Source: Hyphomicrobium facile
GTDB lineage: Bacteria > Pseudomonadota > Alphaproteobacteria > Rhizobiales > Hyphomicrobiaceae
Reading direction: 5' to 3'
DNA length: 64,000 bases
Assembly: GCF_900116175.1 (NCBI RefSeq)
Contig: NZ_FPCH01000001.1
Span: 1,304,501-1,368,500, forward strand
Shown here: in pieces, positions 17,200-26,543 of the stretch
How positions within the stretch are numbered: the stretch's first letter is position 1
Layout: every line of letters begins with the position of its first letter
Notes under the pieces: generated by a model
The model's input: only the letters and a program-made list of their open reading frames with translations
Databases searched by the model: none
Told to the model about the DNA's origin: nothing
Made by a program: the position numbers and the translations under genes

Positions 17200-19518
17200 A
17201 TGACTTGGGACGTGCGTGTTCATTCGGCGTGTGCGGCGCTGGCTTTGGCGGGCTCCTTCACGGTTGCGAATGCGCAAGAAGAGGGAACCGCGCTCCCGCC
17301 GGTCACCGTCACGGCGACCGACCAAGAAAACCCCGGCAAGAAAGCAGCAAGCAAAAAGGCCAAGGCGTCTCAAAGCGGTTCGTCTTCTTCCTCGCAAGCT
17401 CCAGCAACGCAACCAACGGATTCCCAGTCCGCAACTTCGGCCGTTGCTTCCGGCAACGCGGTCAGCAATGCCGCGGTCGACGCGCTCGCGCTCCGTTCCG
17501 AGGCTCCGAACGCCACCGTCGTGATCGAGGGCGCGCAACTCCAGCAGTATAACAATTTGAGCATCGGCGACGCTGTGCGCCGGCTTCCGGGGGTGACGTT
17601 CCCAGGCGTCAATCGCTCGCGCGATATCAAGTTGCGCGGCATAGGCAAGGAATACACACAGGTCTTGCTCGACGGGCGTCCGCTCCTCGATGGCGATTCC
17701 AGCCGCAACATGGAAGTTGATCGCATTCCCGCAACTTTCATTGAGCGGATTGAAATAACGCGCAGCCCGTTGGCCAGCATGCGTTCGGAGGGTGCCGCCG
17801 GCACCGTCAACATCATAACGCGCCGCGATTTCGGCCCATCGGGCGGACAGATTACGATTGGCTCCGGCTACGTCGAAGGCAACGGGACGCCCGGCGAATT
17901 TTCGGCCTGGAATGGCGGACAAGTCGGTGCTCTCCGCTATTTCATCGGCGGCGGATATCAGCGCCGTCTCGTTCAGGAAAGCTCGAATGAGTTCGTTTTC
18001 GGCGCGAACGGGACGACGCCCAGGGGCGGCAGCCTTGTCGACCAGCATCGGAAGTTCGACGAATATACGTTCCTGTCTCGCTTTGAACTCGCTATCGACC
18101 CCGCCAACACGATTATTTTCTCACCGACCTATCTACGTACAAACGAATTTCGCGACCAGCACACACTCCGGCTAAACAACGACCAAGCTTCGGCCAATCG
18201 CGATACGCATGAAGTTCGTCATCGCATCCGCGAAACATACGGCAGCTATCTTGAATGGCAGCACGCATTCAGCGGGCTGTCGAGCTCGAGCGTCTTCTTC
18301 GATTATCAGCGCGGACGCGAGGACACGACGCGTGAATCCACGCAAACGAGCCTGCCGGGCGGCTCGCCCGTCGTGCAGGCGCCGCGCTTTGTACCTATAG
18401 AGCTCGAACGCATCGCTTCCGGCGGCTCGGTTACGACGCGCGTCCGCGGCCATGAACTCGAAGCCGGAATTGGCTGGGCGCAGACGCAGCGGGCCGAGAA
18501 CGAGGTGCGCGGTTTGACCAACGTTCCCCTTCCGGAGCGCAACTACGAGATCAGCGAAGCCATTTATCACGCCTACGTCAGCGATGCGTTTTCGGTTTTT
18601 GGTCACGACAAGCTGACGCTCGGCCTCAGGTTCGAATATAGCATTGTCGAAACGATAGATTTTGCGAAGAACAGCTTCGACAACGATGCAGCGGATTTGA
18701 ATCCGTCCATCCAATACAAGTTAGCGGCAACGCCGAACCTCGACTTCCGGGTCGGTGTCGCCCGGACGCTGCGCCGTCCCGACCTGCGCGATCTCACTCC
18801 GACCGTCGTTACCGGAAGCGGAACGATCGCCGATCCGGATCAGCAGGGCAATCCCGACATCTCGCCAGAAAAAATTTGGGGCTTGGATGTCGGCACCGAT
18901 TTCTTCCTCTTCCAGCGATCGGGGCTCTTGTCGGCCAATTTCTTTGCGCGGTCTTTCGAGGACAAGATCGAGAGAACCCTGGCGCAGGACGGTTCCCGCT
19001 GGATCTCAACGCCGCGTAACGCGGGCGACGGCGAACTCTACGGCGTGGAACTCGAAGGCCGGCTGCCGATGCACATGATCGGGCTTCCGGATCTGACGCT
19101 CTGGGCCAACGGAACGGCGATGAAGTCGGAACTCACCGATCAGCAGACGGGACAGACGCGTCGCTTTGCGGAGCAACCGGACCTGATCACGAACGTCGGC
19201 GCCGACTACTACGTGCGTGCATGGGCGACGACGTTCGGATTGGGCTACAACCGCACTTACGCATATGACCAAAACATTGAGCAGGTGAACGGGACCAGCC
19301 AGCATACGAGCTTCTCAAATCTCGATCGCTTGGATGCTTCGGCACGCATCTCGCTCGATGAGAACGTCGTGCTCACTTTGTCGGCCAGTAACCTGCTTCG
19401 CGCCGACGATGATCGCACGATAACGACGCGCAATTCTGCCGGGGCGATCACGGCTCGGACTCACAGCATCGAGCCGTCACCTTCGGTCTACTACGCTCGC
19501 CTGTCGTACGGCTGGTAA
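17200..19518 (+). CDS. TonB-dependent outer-membrane receptor
   Basis: Outer-membrane gated channel, probably for a ferric siderophore or similar large ligand. From ATG 17200 (after GAGGGGAAACGG) the 772-residue product has a signal peptide ending ANAQ, then a TonB-box-like LPPVTVTATD and a Lys/Ser/Gln-rich linker of about 80 residues. A plug domain follows (SIGDAVRRLPGV, LDGRPLLDG, IERIEITRSP, GAAGTVNIITRR), then a 22-strand-type barrel ending with an aromatic C-terminus (YARLSYGW). An in-frame TTG at 17185 is a weaker start. Paired with the upstream PepSY protein. Confidence 0.9.
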   Translation: MTWDVRVHSACAALALAGSFTVANAQEEGTALPPVTVTATDQENPGKKAASKKAKASQSGSSSSSQAPATQPTDSQSATSAVASGNAVSNAAVDALALRSEAPNATVVIEGAQLQQYNNLSIGDAVRRLPGVTFPGVNRSRDIKLRGIGKEYTQVLLDGRPLLDGDSSRNMEVDRIPATFIERIEITRSPLASMRSEGAAGTVNIITRRDFGPSGGQITIGSGYVEGNGTPGEFSAWNGGQVGALRYFIGGGYQRRLVQESSNEFVFGANGTTPRGGSLVDQHRKFDEYTFLSRFELAIDPANTIIFSPTYLRTNEFRDQHTLRLNNDQASANRDTHEVRHRIRETYGSYLEWQHAFSGLSSSSVFFDYQRGREDTTRESTQTSLPGGSPVVQAPRFVPIELERIASGGSVTTRVRGHELEAGIGWAQTQRAENEVRGLTNVPLPERNYEISEAIYHAYVSDAFSVFGHDKLTLGLRFEYSIVETIDFAKNSFDNDAADLNPSIQYKLAATPNLDFRVGVARTLRRPDLRDLTPTVVTGSGTIADPDQQGNPDISPEKIWGLDVGTDFFLFQRSGLLSANFFARSFEDKIERTLAQDGSRWISTPRNAGDGELYGVELEGRLPMHMIGLPDLTLWANGTAMKSELTDQQTGQTRRFAEQPDLITNVGADYYVRAWATTFGLGYNRTYAYDQNIEQVNGTSQHTSFSNLDRLDASARISLDENVVLTLSASNLLRADDDRTITTRNSAGAITARTHSIEPSPSVYYARLSYGW

Positions 19519-19603
19519 GATCGATTTGATCGCAAACGATGATGCGCTAAAAATTTGCGTACGGTCTTCGGATCGTGCGCAAATTTTGTTTCCGAAGAAG
19601 ATA

Positions 19604-21304
19604 TCAGTGTCCGCTCGCGGCGGTCTCTGGTTGTGGCCAGGAGGCCGGATCGTCGGGCTCGCCAAGGCCGACGAGATGTGCCGCCGAACGCCAGGCATGA
19701 TGGGCGATGCGGTTGAGCCGCCGGGCGACTTCGATCCGCGCGAAGGCATCCGCCGCGGTCAATTTTTCCGGCGCGACAGAGGCAAGCATCGCAGCGCGAT
19801 AGTCCCGCTGACGCGCATCGAGTTCTGTCGCGGCCCTCGCCACTTCAGTGAGCGCCGCGGCAACGTCGGGCGAAACACCCCAGCCGATGGCCTCGGCTCG
19901 CGCACTTAGCGCGGTTTCCGATGTGATCGAGCTACCCACCGCCTCTGCCGCGCGCATGGCCTCTCTGCACAGCTCGGCATTGCGAAGGTCATAGGGAGCT
20001 TCGGCTAGCTGTTTTCCAAGGCCGCCGTCCGCCAGGACTTCGATGAGGCGCAAGGCGTGATCGAGTGCGTGCAGCGTGCTCGTCATGCGCAGCCGCTCGG
20101 CTTCCGTCTCGGGCGGCTCTTGCAATTCAGACAAGAAATCCCGCACCTCTTTGAGCGCAGCACCCGATTTCGCAACGTCCGCCTCAGCGACGCTGGGCCC
20201 GCCTGAAAGAGCGGCGGAAACCGAGGCGGCGACTGTCGTGAGGATGTCAGCCACCACGCGCCGGGCGGTCTCGACCGCGATCACCGGATTAGCGAGCGCG
20301 TTCGGATCGAGCGCGCGCTGAAGCGCCGTCTGCTTGGACGGCAGGAGCCGCTCCACGACTTCCGTAAACCCCTGCGTTGCCGGAAGGAGTACTGCTACAC
20401 CCACGACGTTATAGAGAGTGTGGTAGGCGGCAAGGAGCGTCATTCCATCAATCGACGCGGCGAAGGCGTTCATCAGTGCCGCCGTGAACGGAAAGGCCAC
20501 GATCGCGATGAGCGCCGCGATTACCTTGAACAGCACATAAGCGAGGGCGAGGCGCTTCGCTGTCGTGCTGGCGCCAATGGCAGCCAACGCGGAGCTCGTC
20601 GCCGTCCCGATATTCTGACCGATGATCAGCGCCGCGCCCTGTTCCAAGTTCACCGCTCCGGCGTAGAAAGCCGAAAGGGTGACTGCAATGGCAGCCGTCG
20701 ATGACTGCATCACCGCGGTCATGACCAAGCCGATGGCGATCAGGGTCATGAGGCCGCCGAAGCCCGAAATCCAGCCGACGCCCGGCGCGCCTAGCACCGC
20801 GGGCAGATCGGACGGATTCAGGACCTCCGCCAAACCGCTCATCCCTTCTTGGAGGGTCGTCAGGCCGTAGAGTACCAGCGCGAAGCCAGCAACTGCGGCG
20901 CCCGCCGCTGCGATCCGCCCGCTGCCAAGCAATTTTGCCAGCGCGCCGGCGAAGATCAGTGGCAACGCATAGGTCGAGAGCGAAACGCGCACGCCGATAA
21001 GCGCGACGAGCCAGCCCGTGCCCGTCGTGCCGACGTTGGCGCCGAACACCAGTCCGAGCCCTTGTTGAAATGTCAGGAGGCCGGCGCTAACGAGGCCGAT
21101 CGTCATCATCGTCACCGCGCTCGATGACTGTACGAGCAGCGTGACGACAGCGCCCCACAAGGCTCCCGACACCGGCGTAGCCGCCGCTTTGCCGAGGACG
21201 GTGCGCAAGGCAGATCCCGCCAGCGCCTTCAGACCATCGGTCATAATGGACATGCCGAGGAGAAACAGCCCGACGCCGCCGAGAATGGCAATTGCTGTAG
21301 ACAT
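19604..21304 (-). CDS. Na/Pi cotransporter family protein with PhoU-like C-terminal domain
   Basis: Inner-membrane sodium-phosphate symporter of the NptA/YjbB type. The 566 residues show two inverted repeats of the Na_Pi_cotrans domain with Gln-Ser-Ser motifs (LVQSSSAVTMM near residue 60, VMQSSTAAIAV near 200), about eight membrane helices, then a cytosolic helical PhoU-like region (about 350-550). Start ATG at 21304. A phosphate import or export role is inferred from family; no pst or pho genes are adjacent. Confidence 0.88.
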   Translation of the reverse strand: MSTAIAILGGVGLFLLGMSIMTDGLKALAGSALRTVLGKAAATPVSGALWGAVVTLLVQSSSAVTMMTIGLVSAGLLTFQQGLGLVFGANVGTTGTGWLVALIGVRVSLSTYALPLIFAGALAKLLGSGRIAAAGAAVAGFALVLYGLTTLQEGMSGLAEVLNPSDLPAVLGAPGVGWISGFGGLMTLIAIGLVMTAVMQSSTAAIAVTLSAFYAGAVNLEQGAALIIGQNIGTATSSALAAIGASTTAKRLALAYVLFKVIAALIAIVAFPFTAALMNAFAASIDGMTLLAAYHTLYNVVGVAVLLPATQGFTEVVERLLPSKQTALQRALDPNALANPVIAVETARRVVADILTTVAASVSAALSGGPSVAEADVAKSGAALKEVRDFLSELQEPPETEAERLRMTSTLHALDHALRLIEVLADGGLGKQLAEAPYDLRNAELCREAMRAAEAVGSSITSETALSARAEAIGWGVSPDVAAALTEVARAATELDARQRDYRAAMLASVAPEKLTAADAFARIEVARRLNRIAHHAWRSAAHLVGLGEPDDPASWPQPETAASGH

Positions 21305-21686
21305 GTTCGTCCCGCCTACGCATCGATATGGCGTTCGTCAGAGTTAAACTCTCATAGCCATTAGCCTAGAGCGCCCTTGCGAAATCAAGTGAGCTCCCAA
21401 AATGCCCCGTAATTTCGAATTTGTGTGAGTGCTTCGTAAGCCTACGTCCCGAAGCGGAGAATGCAGAACTCGATACGGCGTTAATATCAGTCGCCAGCTT
21501 AACGCGACGCCACGACCGTAACGTTCGATGCGAAACGAGCGCTCGGCTGAATGTTCGCGGGCATCCGATAACGTAGCGCAGCCATGGTTCTATTTTCTCG
21601 CTCGCTGATCTTCTATAATTAGCAGAGTTTAGTCAGAGATCAAACGCCGCGGCATTGCCGCGCAATCTGCTTCAAGGGAGCGTCTC
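21305..21686. other. Divergent intergenic region with palindrome AGAGTTAAACTCT
   Basis: 382 bases between the divergent Na/Pi symporter and DUF488 genes, no gene seen. A 13-bp odd palindrome (AGAGTT-A-AACTCT, 21340-21352) lies 36 bases upstream of the symporter start and could be an operator. It does not fit the direct-repeat layout of a PHO box. Confidence 0.4.
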
Positions 21687-22061
21687 ATGACAGCAAGTTT
21701 TCCCGCATCCCATCTGCGCTTGAAACGTGCGTACGAACCGCCGGAGTCTTCCGACGGCGTTCGGATACTCGTCGATCGGCTCTGGCCTCGCGGGGTCAGT
21801 AAAGAAAAGGCTTCGCTCGACGAGTGGGAAAAAGACATTGCGCCGAGCACCGAGCTTCGCAAATGGTTCGGCCATGATCCGGAGCGCTGGGCGGAATTTC
21901 AACGCCGCTACCGCGCCGAACTTCGAGAGCATGACGATATACTGAAGCGCATTCGTGCGCTCGCCAAGTCGCATACCGTCACGCTCGTTTACAGCGCGCA
22001 TGACGAGGAACACAATGATGCGGTTGTGCTGAAGGACGTCCTGCTCGGACGGAATACCTAA
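21687..22061 (+). CDS. DUF488 family protein
   Basis: 124 residues, matching the small DUF488 family: LKRAYEPPESSDGVRILVDRLWPRGVSKE near the N-terminus, KWFGHDPERWAEFQRRYRAEL in the middle, and TLVYSAHDEEHNDAVVLKDVL at the end. The family is common in bacteria but its biochemical role is not established; it is cytosolic. AAGGGAG precedes the ATG. Followed by the uracil-DNA glycosylase gene in the same direction. Confidence 0.88.
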   Translation: MTASFPASHLRLKRAYEPPESSDGVRILVDRLWPRGVSKEKASLDEWEKDIAPSTELRKWFGHDPERWAEFQRRYRAELREHDDILKRIRALAKSHTVTLVYSAHDEEHNDAVVLKDVLLGRNT

Positions 22062-22177
22062 GTGTTTTCTTTGCGCTATCCAGGTAATGGCAAGTCGAGG
22101 TGCCAAGTTCGCAGGCCAGTTGTCTCTCAGATCAACACAGCCTGAGCCTGGCACGCGTTTGCGAGGAAGCCCAGTAC

Positions 22178-22843
22178 GTGTCTGCGTCAACGATCGTCCC
22201 AATCGAGAGCCCGCCGTCTCATGCCAACACACTCGACGGGTTGGTGAGGTCTATCCGCGCGTGCCGGGTCTGCCGTGACAATCCCCGCCATGGGAAGCCG
22301 TTGGCTCATGAGCCACGACCCATCCTCCAGATTTCGAAGACGGCGCGCATCTGCGTCGTTGGCCAAGCTCCCGGAACGCGCGTCCATAAAAGCGGCCGTC
22401 CGTTTGATGATCCATCTGGTGTCAGGTTGAGGCAGTGGCTCGGTATTGATGAGACTGCATTCTACGATTCCTCCAAGATCGCGATCATCGGGATGGGATT
22501 TTGCTTTCCGGGGTTGACGCCTGACGGTAGCGACTTGCCGCCCCGCCGGGAGTGCGCGGAGATATGGCGAGCGGCATTGTTCGCGCATTTGCAGAATGTG
22601 AAGCTGTTCGTGATTATTGGCGGCTACGCTCAACGATGGCATCTCGGCCGGGAGGCCGCGCGCCAGGGCGTCAATCAGACCGTGCAGCAATGGCGCGATG
22701 TTTACGACGCAGATCCGTCATTGCGCAGAATTCCGTTGCCGCATCCATCGTGGCGCAACAACAAATGGCTTGAAAGCAATACGTGGTTCGACACGGATCT
22801 GCTTCCGGTGCTGCGAGCAGACGTGCGCCGCCTGCTCAAGTGA
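22178..22843 (+). CDS. Uracil-DNA glycosylase family protein
   Basis: Probable base-excision enzyme or relative. The start GTG at 22178 is chosen for GAGGAAG seven bases upstream; a further in-frame GTG at 22100 would add 26 residues without homology-like sequence. The product has CRVCR (a partial Fe-S or zinc site), motif A-like VVGQAPGTRVHKSGRPFDDPSG, and near the C-terminus IPLPHPSWRNN, the HPS motif of the UDG superfamily. Only two of the four Cys of family 4/5 enzymes are seen, so an iron-sulfur cluster is doubtful. Confidence 0.8.
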   Translation: MSASTIVPIESPPSHANTLDGLVRSIRACRVCRDNPRHGKPLAHEPRPILQISKTARICVVGQAPGTRVHKSGRPFDDPSGVRLRQWLGIDETAFYDSSKIAIIGMGFCFPGLTPDGSDLPPRRECAEIWRAALFAHLQNVKLFVIIGGYAQRWHLGREAARQGVNQTVQQWRDVYDADPSLRRIPLPHPSWRNNKWLESNTWFDTDLLPVLRADVRRLLK

Positions 22844-23115
22844 ATCCGATGTGGGACGGCGACAAGGCTTCTCCGTTTGATTTCATCCGCAGGTCATCGT
22901 GCGCAGAGATCGTATTAAATGCGTGCCAAATCCTTTAGGCGGGAGCAGGCGTCGTCGATGTAATTTGGTTGGCAGTAAGATGCTTCGGGACGCCATCTGC
23001 CGCCGATACTTTGGTTCTGCCGATGCCTGAGTGCACTTGATTGGGATGTGCAGAGACGCGCCAGAAGCCGTTGCGAAACTATTCATTGCGCTGACCGATC
23101 GAGAAGGAGCGACAG

Positions 23116-23826
23116 ATGAAAGTTCTGATGGTGATAACCTCGCATGACACTCTCGGTAATACCGGCCGCAAGACCGGCTTTTGGCTCGAAGAGCTCGCTG
23201 CTCCCTATTACGTGTTCAAGGACTCGGGAGCCGAGATTACGCTCGCATCCCCGAAGGGCGGCCGGCCACCGCTTGACCCCAAGAGCAACGAGCCTGAATT
23301 CCGAACTGAGTTGACACTCCGGTTCGAGAAGGACGCGGCCGCTGAGGCTCAGCTCGACAAAACGCTTCGTCTTGACAGCGTCAGGCAAGAAGACTTCGAC
23401 AGCGTTTTCTATCCGGGCGGTCATGGGCCAATGTGGGATCTCGCCGAAGACAAGCACTCGATCAAGTTGATCGAATCCTTCCTTGCCGCCGGCAAACCGA
23501 TAGGTGTCGTCTGTCATTCCACCGGAGCGCTGCGTCATGTCAAAACGCCGGACGGCAAGGTTCTCGTAGAGGGAAAGGAAGTTACTGGCTTTACCGACGG
23601 CGAAGAGGAAGCCGTTGGTCTCACGAAAATCGTGCCCTTCCTGGTCGAAGATGAAATGTTGAAGCTCGGTGCCGTCTTTTCGAAGAAGGCGAACTGGGAG
23701 CCTCACGTCGTGACCGACGGCCTACTGACGACGGGACAGAATCCGCATTCCTCGGGCCCGGCGGCCAATGTTCTCCTCGCCCAAATAGCCGAGCACCGCA
23801 AGGCACCCGCGGTTGCGAAATCATGA
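23116..23826 (+). CDS. DJ-1/PfpI superfamily protein (Hsp31-like class I glutamine amidotransferase fold)
   Basis: 236 residues with an Hsp31/HchA-like layout: VLMVITSHDTLGNTGRKTGFWLEELAAPYYVFKDSG at the N-terminus, the FYPGGHGPMWDLAED turn, and the nucleophile elbow VCHSTGAL with the conserved Cys. Such proteins act as glyoxalase III, deglycase-type or chaperone enzymes, so detoxification of reactive aldehydes is a plausible role here. AAGGAG precedes the ATG. Monocistronic. Confidence 0.88.
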   Translation: MKVLMVITSHDTLGNTGRKTGFWLEELAAPYYVFKDSGAEITLASPKGGRPPLDPKSNEPEFRTELTLRFEKDAAAEAQLDKTLRLDSVRQEDFDSVFYPGGHGPMWDLAEDKHSIKLIESFLAAGKPIGVVCHSTGALRHVKTPDGKVLVEGKEVTGFTDGEEEAVGLTKIVPFLVEDEMLKLGAVFSKKANWEPHVVTDGLLTTGQNPHSSGPAANVLLAQIAEHRKAPAVAKS

Positions 23827-24146
23827 TTTGGCCCTTGAGCGGACCACCTGATCCGTGTGCAACCGGCGGACCAGAGTGGCGAGTGTCCTCGCCACTCATC
23901 AATTTCAAGTCGAGCTGTTTGTAAACTTCCTCCAAGATATGCAGTGTTCTGAGTAACGCGCCCGAAATTCCCAAAGTTCGCCCTTGCAGAATGCCCGCCA
24001 TTCCGTTTGATTGCAGTCTAGGATTGGCCAAAGGAAGCTAAGTAGACGACGTCAGAACTCCCACCCCACGACTAGGAATAGCCAGTGCCGCTTGGAGACG
24101 TTGTTTCGAGCGACGGTTTTCCGTGCGGAATATTCAGGAGAATTCG
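23827..24146. other. Intergenic region without recognised gene
   Basis: 320 bases between the DJ-1-like gene and the cytochrome c gene. No coding, RNA or clear promoter motif identified, apart from the cytochrome ribosome site CAGGAG at 24135-24140. Confidence 0.35.
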
Positions 24147-24767
24147 ATGACAAAGCTCACCACCGGCGCGTTTCTTATCGGCATTTTGGCGATTGGATAT
24201 TTCACCGTTGTCCAACCCGCTTCCGCAGTCGCCCAATCGTTAGATGAGCTCGCAACGGGTTGCGCGGGTTGCCACGGCGAGAACGGCGTTCCGATCGACA
24301 AGACAATTCCGAACATCTGGGGGCAGAACCGCTCCTACCTGCTGACCCAGCTTCTCGATTTCAAACGGGGGCACCGTGTGAATGAGCAGATGAGCCCTAT
24401 GGTCGAGGCGCTCAGCAAGACGGACATGGAAGCGCTTGCAACGCACTTCTCGAAACTGTCGTGGCCGGATTTGCAGCAACCGCCCGTGCCGGATGATGTA
24501 AAGGCCAAGGCCCGTGCGATCCTCAATCCGTTGAATTGCCGGGGCTGTCACCAGGAGCACTATCAGGGCGATATGGTGAGGCCGCGTCTTGCCGGCCAGC
24601 AGGACGATTACCTGGTTAAGACGATGACGGATTTCCATACGGGCGACCGCAAGACGTATCTCGGTATGGTCGCCTTGATGAAGTCCATCGATGAAGCGGA
24701 TATCAAAGCGCTCGGGGCGTATCTGGCCGCTCTGAAGCTGCCCGGCCATATTGATCAGCCCCACTAG
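24147..24767 (+). CDS. Diheme cytochrome c (c4-like)
   Basis: Periplasmic electron carrier. ATG 24147 is preferred because CAGGAG lies seven bases upstream; an in-frame start at 24123 lacks one. The 206-residue product has a signal peptide ending near ASAVAQ and two heme c sites, CAGCH (about residue 38) and CRGCH (about residue 137). Each heads a class I-type domain with a downstream Met that could ligate iron. Tandem c-type domains of this size resemble cytochrome c4. Partner oxidase unknown. Confidence 0.85.
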   Translation: MTKLTTGAFLIGILAIGYFTVVQPASAVAQSLDELATGCAGCHGENGVPIDKTIPNIWGQNRSYLLTQLLDFKRGHRVNEQMSPMVEALSKTDMEALATHFSKLSWPDLQQPPVPDDVKAKARAILNPLNCRGCHQEHYQGDMVRPRLAGQQDDYLVKTMTDFHTGDRKTYLGMVALMKSIDEADIKALGAYLAALKLPGHIDQPH

Positions 24768-25030
24768 TCAACTCGGGCGTCTTCATTCTGACGCGGTTGG
24801 TCGCGGCTCCGGGGGAGCGTCGTGATCACTATGGCGTTCGCGTCGGTCGGACACATCGAACCCGATGCGGACGGAGCTTTGTGCTTGTCGCGAAGGTCAT
24901 CGCGCATTGCTGACGCACGGCCTGCGCGCGCGAAAGGTTGCCGCGACGAGCGAGCTGAAATTGGCCATCTGCGGGGTTGCCAGATGTGACCGTGACAAGT
25001 ATTGGCCATTCGGGCGCAATCAGGTGGACA
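24764..25030 (-). pseudogene. Possible frameshifted OmpA-like domain remnant
   Basis: In one minus frame the stretch GNPADGQFQLARRGNLSRAQ resembles the LxxRRAxAV helix of OmpA-like peptidoglycan-binding domains; after about 24910 the plausible continuation (AVR.. then DDLRDKHK..NAIVITTLPRS) is in another frame, ending at a stop near 24764. No start is found for either part. This could equally be chance, since GC-rich DNA gives long open frames. Confidence 0.2.
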
Positions 25031-25074
25031 CAATCGGCCGATAATCCAGCGCCCAGAACTGCAACCGAGGTGAC

Positions 25075-25446
25075 ATGATGCGCATTTTTTCGATTGGTCT
25101 GACTGCGGCCGCTCTTCTTGTATCGGCGGTATCGGCCGAAGCCCAAAGTCTCCGTCTCGATGACCGGGGCTTTTCTTTCAAGTTCGGTCCGAATGACCGG
25201 CAGGGAGACGTCGAAGGAAAGCGGGCCAATTGTGAAGTCTACGCCCGTATCGCGCAGGTTCAAGCAGATGCCAACGACCGTTTTAGATGCGGATTTCGCG
25301 GCCCGCGCTGGGATCGCGATTTGAGGCCCCATTTCACGTGGTGCCGGTGGACGCCCCGCCGTGTGGTCGCCGATGAGCAGCGGGGCCGGTCCGAACAACT
25401 TCAGGACTGCTTCAACCGTCTCGGCGATTTCGACGGCCGTCGCTGA
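25075..25446 (+). CDS. Secreted small Cys-containing hypothetical protein
   Basis: 123 residues. A clear signal peptide (MMRIFSIGLTAAALLVSAVSAEAQ) precedes a basic mature part with Cys at NCEVY, FRCGF, TWCRW and QDCFN, the pattern of small alphaproteobacterial periplasmic proteins. A second ATG three bases downstream could be used; AGGTGA lies upstream. Function not recognised. A strong stem-loop follows. Confidence 0.75.
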   Translation: MMRIFSIGLTAAALLVSAVSAEAQSLRLDDRGFSFKFGPNDRQGDVEGKRANCEVYARIAQVQADANDRFRCGFRGPRWDRDLRPHFTWCRWTPRRVVADEQRGRSEQLQDCFNRLGDFDGRR

Positions 25447-25475
25447 GCAGCAGATCGCGCAAGGCAATCATTCCG

Positions 25476-25503
25476 CGCCCCGGGGGGAACTCTCTCCGGG
25501 GCG
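25476..25503. terminator. Bidirectional stem-loop between convergent genes
   Basis: CGCCCCGG and CCGGGGCG form a perfect 8-bp GC stem with a 12-nt loop between the secreted protein gene and the end of the convergent LysR gene. TCATTT follows on the + strand. Likely terminates one or both. Confidence 0.6.
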
Positions 25504-25520
25504 TCATTTACCGGGGGCCG

Positions 25521-26450
25521 CTATTTGCGCTTACCGGTTCCCCATCCAGCTTTGATGGCTTTAGAAATTTCCTCAACGAACAGCCTCGTTTTGGTCGGCA
25601 CTAAATGCCCTGGCGGCAAGACTGCATAGACTCCGTCATCGCCGCGTCCGCCCCATCCGGGCAAGACTTCAATGAGTTTTCCGGCACGGATCGCAGGGCC
25701 TGCCAGCCAATCGGCCATGTAGGTGATCCCAAGTCCCTCAATCGCTGCCATCAGCACCGCTTCCGAATTGTCCGCAACGAGGGGGCCTGCAGGATGCACC
25801 GTCCTACGCTTGCCGTCCTTCATGAGAAGCCAGTCAGGCCAAGCGGCGTGTCCAGAAAATCCTAAGCAATCGTGATTGGCCAAGGCTTCCGGCGTGCGCG
25901 GCGTGCCGCGCTTGGTGAGATAGCTTGGGGCGGCCACAATCACATAGCGGTAAGAGGCAATTTTCCGTACCGTGAGCGAGTTGTCGCGCAGTGTGCCCAC
26001 GCGAATGGCGAGATCAAATCCATCCGCGACGAGATCGACGCGGCGGTCGGAGAAATGAGCGTCGATCCGAATTTGCGGGTGTTGCTTCAGAAACGCCGGA
26101 AGGAGAGGCGCGATCCATTGGCGGCCAAATGTAACGGGCAGAGAGATCCTCAAGACGCCTTGCGGCCTAGTGGCAATGTCACTTGCTTCCCGGTTCGCCT
26201 GAGCGAGTTCGTCCAAGATGACCTGAATGCGTCTGTAGTAGAGTTTGCCGGCTTCGGTGAGCGTCACCCGTCTCGTCGTGCGGGACATCAAGCGGACGCC
26301 CAGTTGCTCCTCGAGCTGACTGAGCCGCCGCGAAATGACGGACGCATCACGATCGAGCTTGCGTGCAGCCGTCGTGAAGCTCCCTGTTTCCGCCACGGCC
26401 GCGAAAGCTTCCAGCTGTTCCAGCCCCGGCGGCTCGCGACTTTCCTGCAT
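25521..26450 (-). CDS. LysR family transcriptional regulator
   Basis: 309 residues from ATG 26450 (a TTG four codons upstream is less likely). The N-terminal winged helix-turn-helix (LEAFAAVAETGSFTTAARKLDRDASVISRRLSQLEEQLGVRLMSRTTR) is standard, and a periplasmic-binding-like effector domain follows from about residue 90. It is divergent from the SDR gene at 26544 with 93 bases between starts, the usual arrangement for a LysR protein controlling its neighbour. Effector unknown. Confidence 0.92.
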   Translation of the reverse strand: MQESREPPGLEQLEAFAAVAETGSFTTAARKLDRDASVISRRLSQLEEQLGVRLMSRTTRRVTLTEAGKLYYRRIQVILDELAQANREASDIATRPQGVLRISLPVTFGRQWIAPLLPAFLKQHPQIRIDAHFSDRRVDLVADGFDLAIRVGTLRDNSLTVRKIASYRYVIVAAPSYLTKRGTPRTPEALANHDCLGFSGHAAWPDWLLMKDGKRRTVHPAGPLVADNSEAVLMAAIEGLGITYMADWLAGPAIRAGKLIEVLPGWGGRGDDGVYAVLPPGHLVPTKTRLFVEEISKAIKAGWGTGKRK

Positions 26451-26543
26451 GGTATGCAACAATTAAATGCGTTGGAGCCTGATTATTTCGCTCGCGTTTT
26501 GGGGTTATCTCAGCATCATCAAAAATTCCAGGAGTTTATTGCG

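Noticed and set aside
21339-21360. PHO box upstream of the Na/Pi symporter
   Set aside because: CTCTCATA-like and TCGTCA-like elements exist but their spacing is 14 rather than 11 bases; the palindrome is a better description.
25872-26543. Long N-terminal extension of the SDR gene
   Set aside because: The extension is antisense to the LysR gene and a good ribosome site precedes the ATG at 26544.
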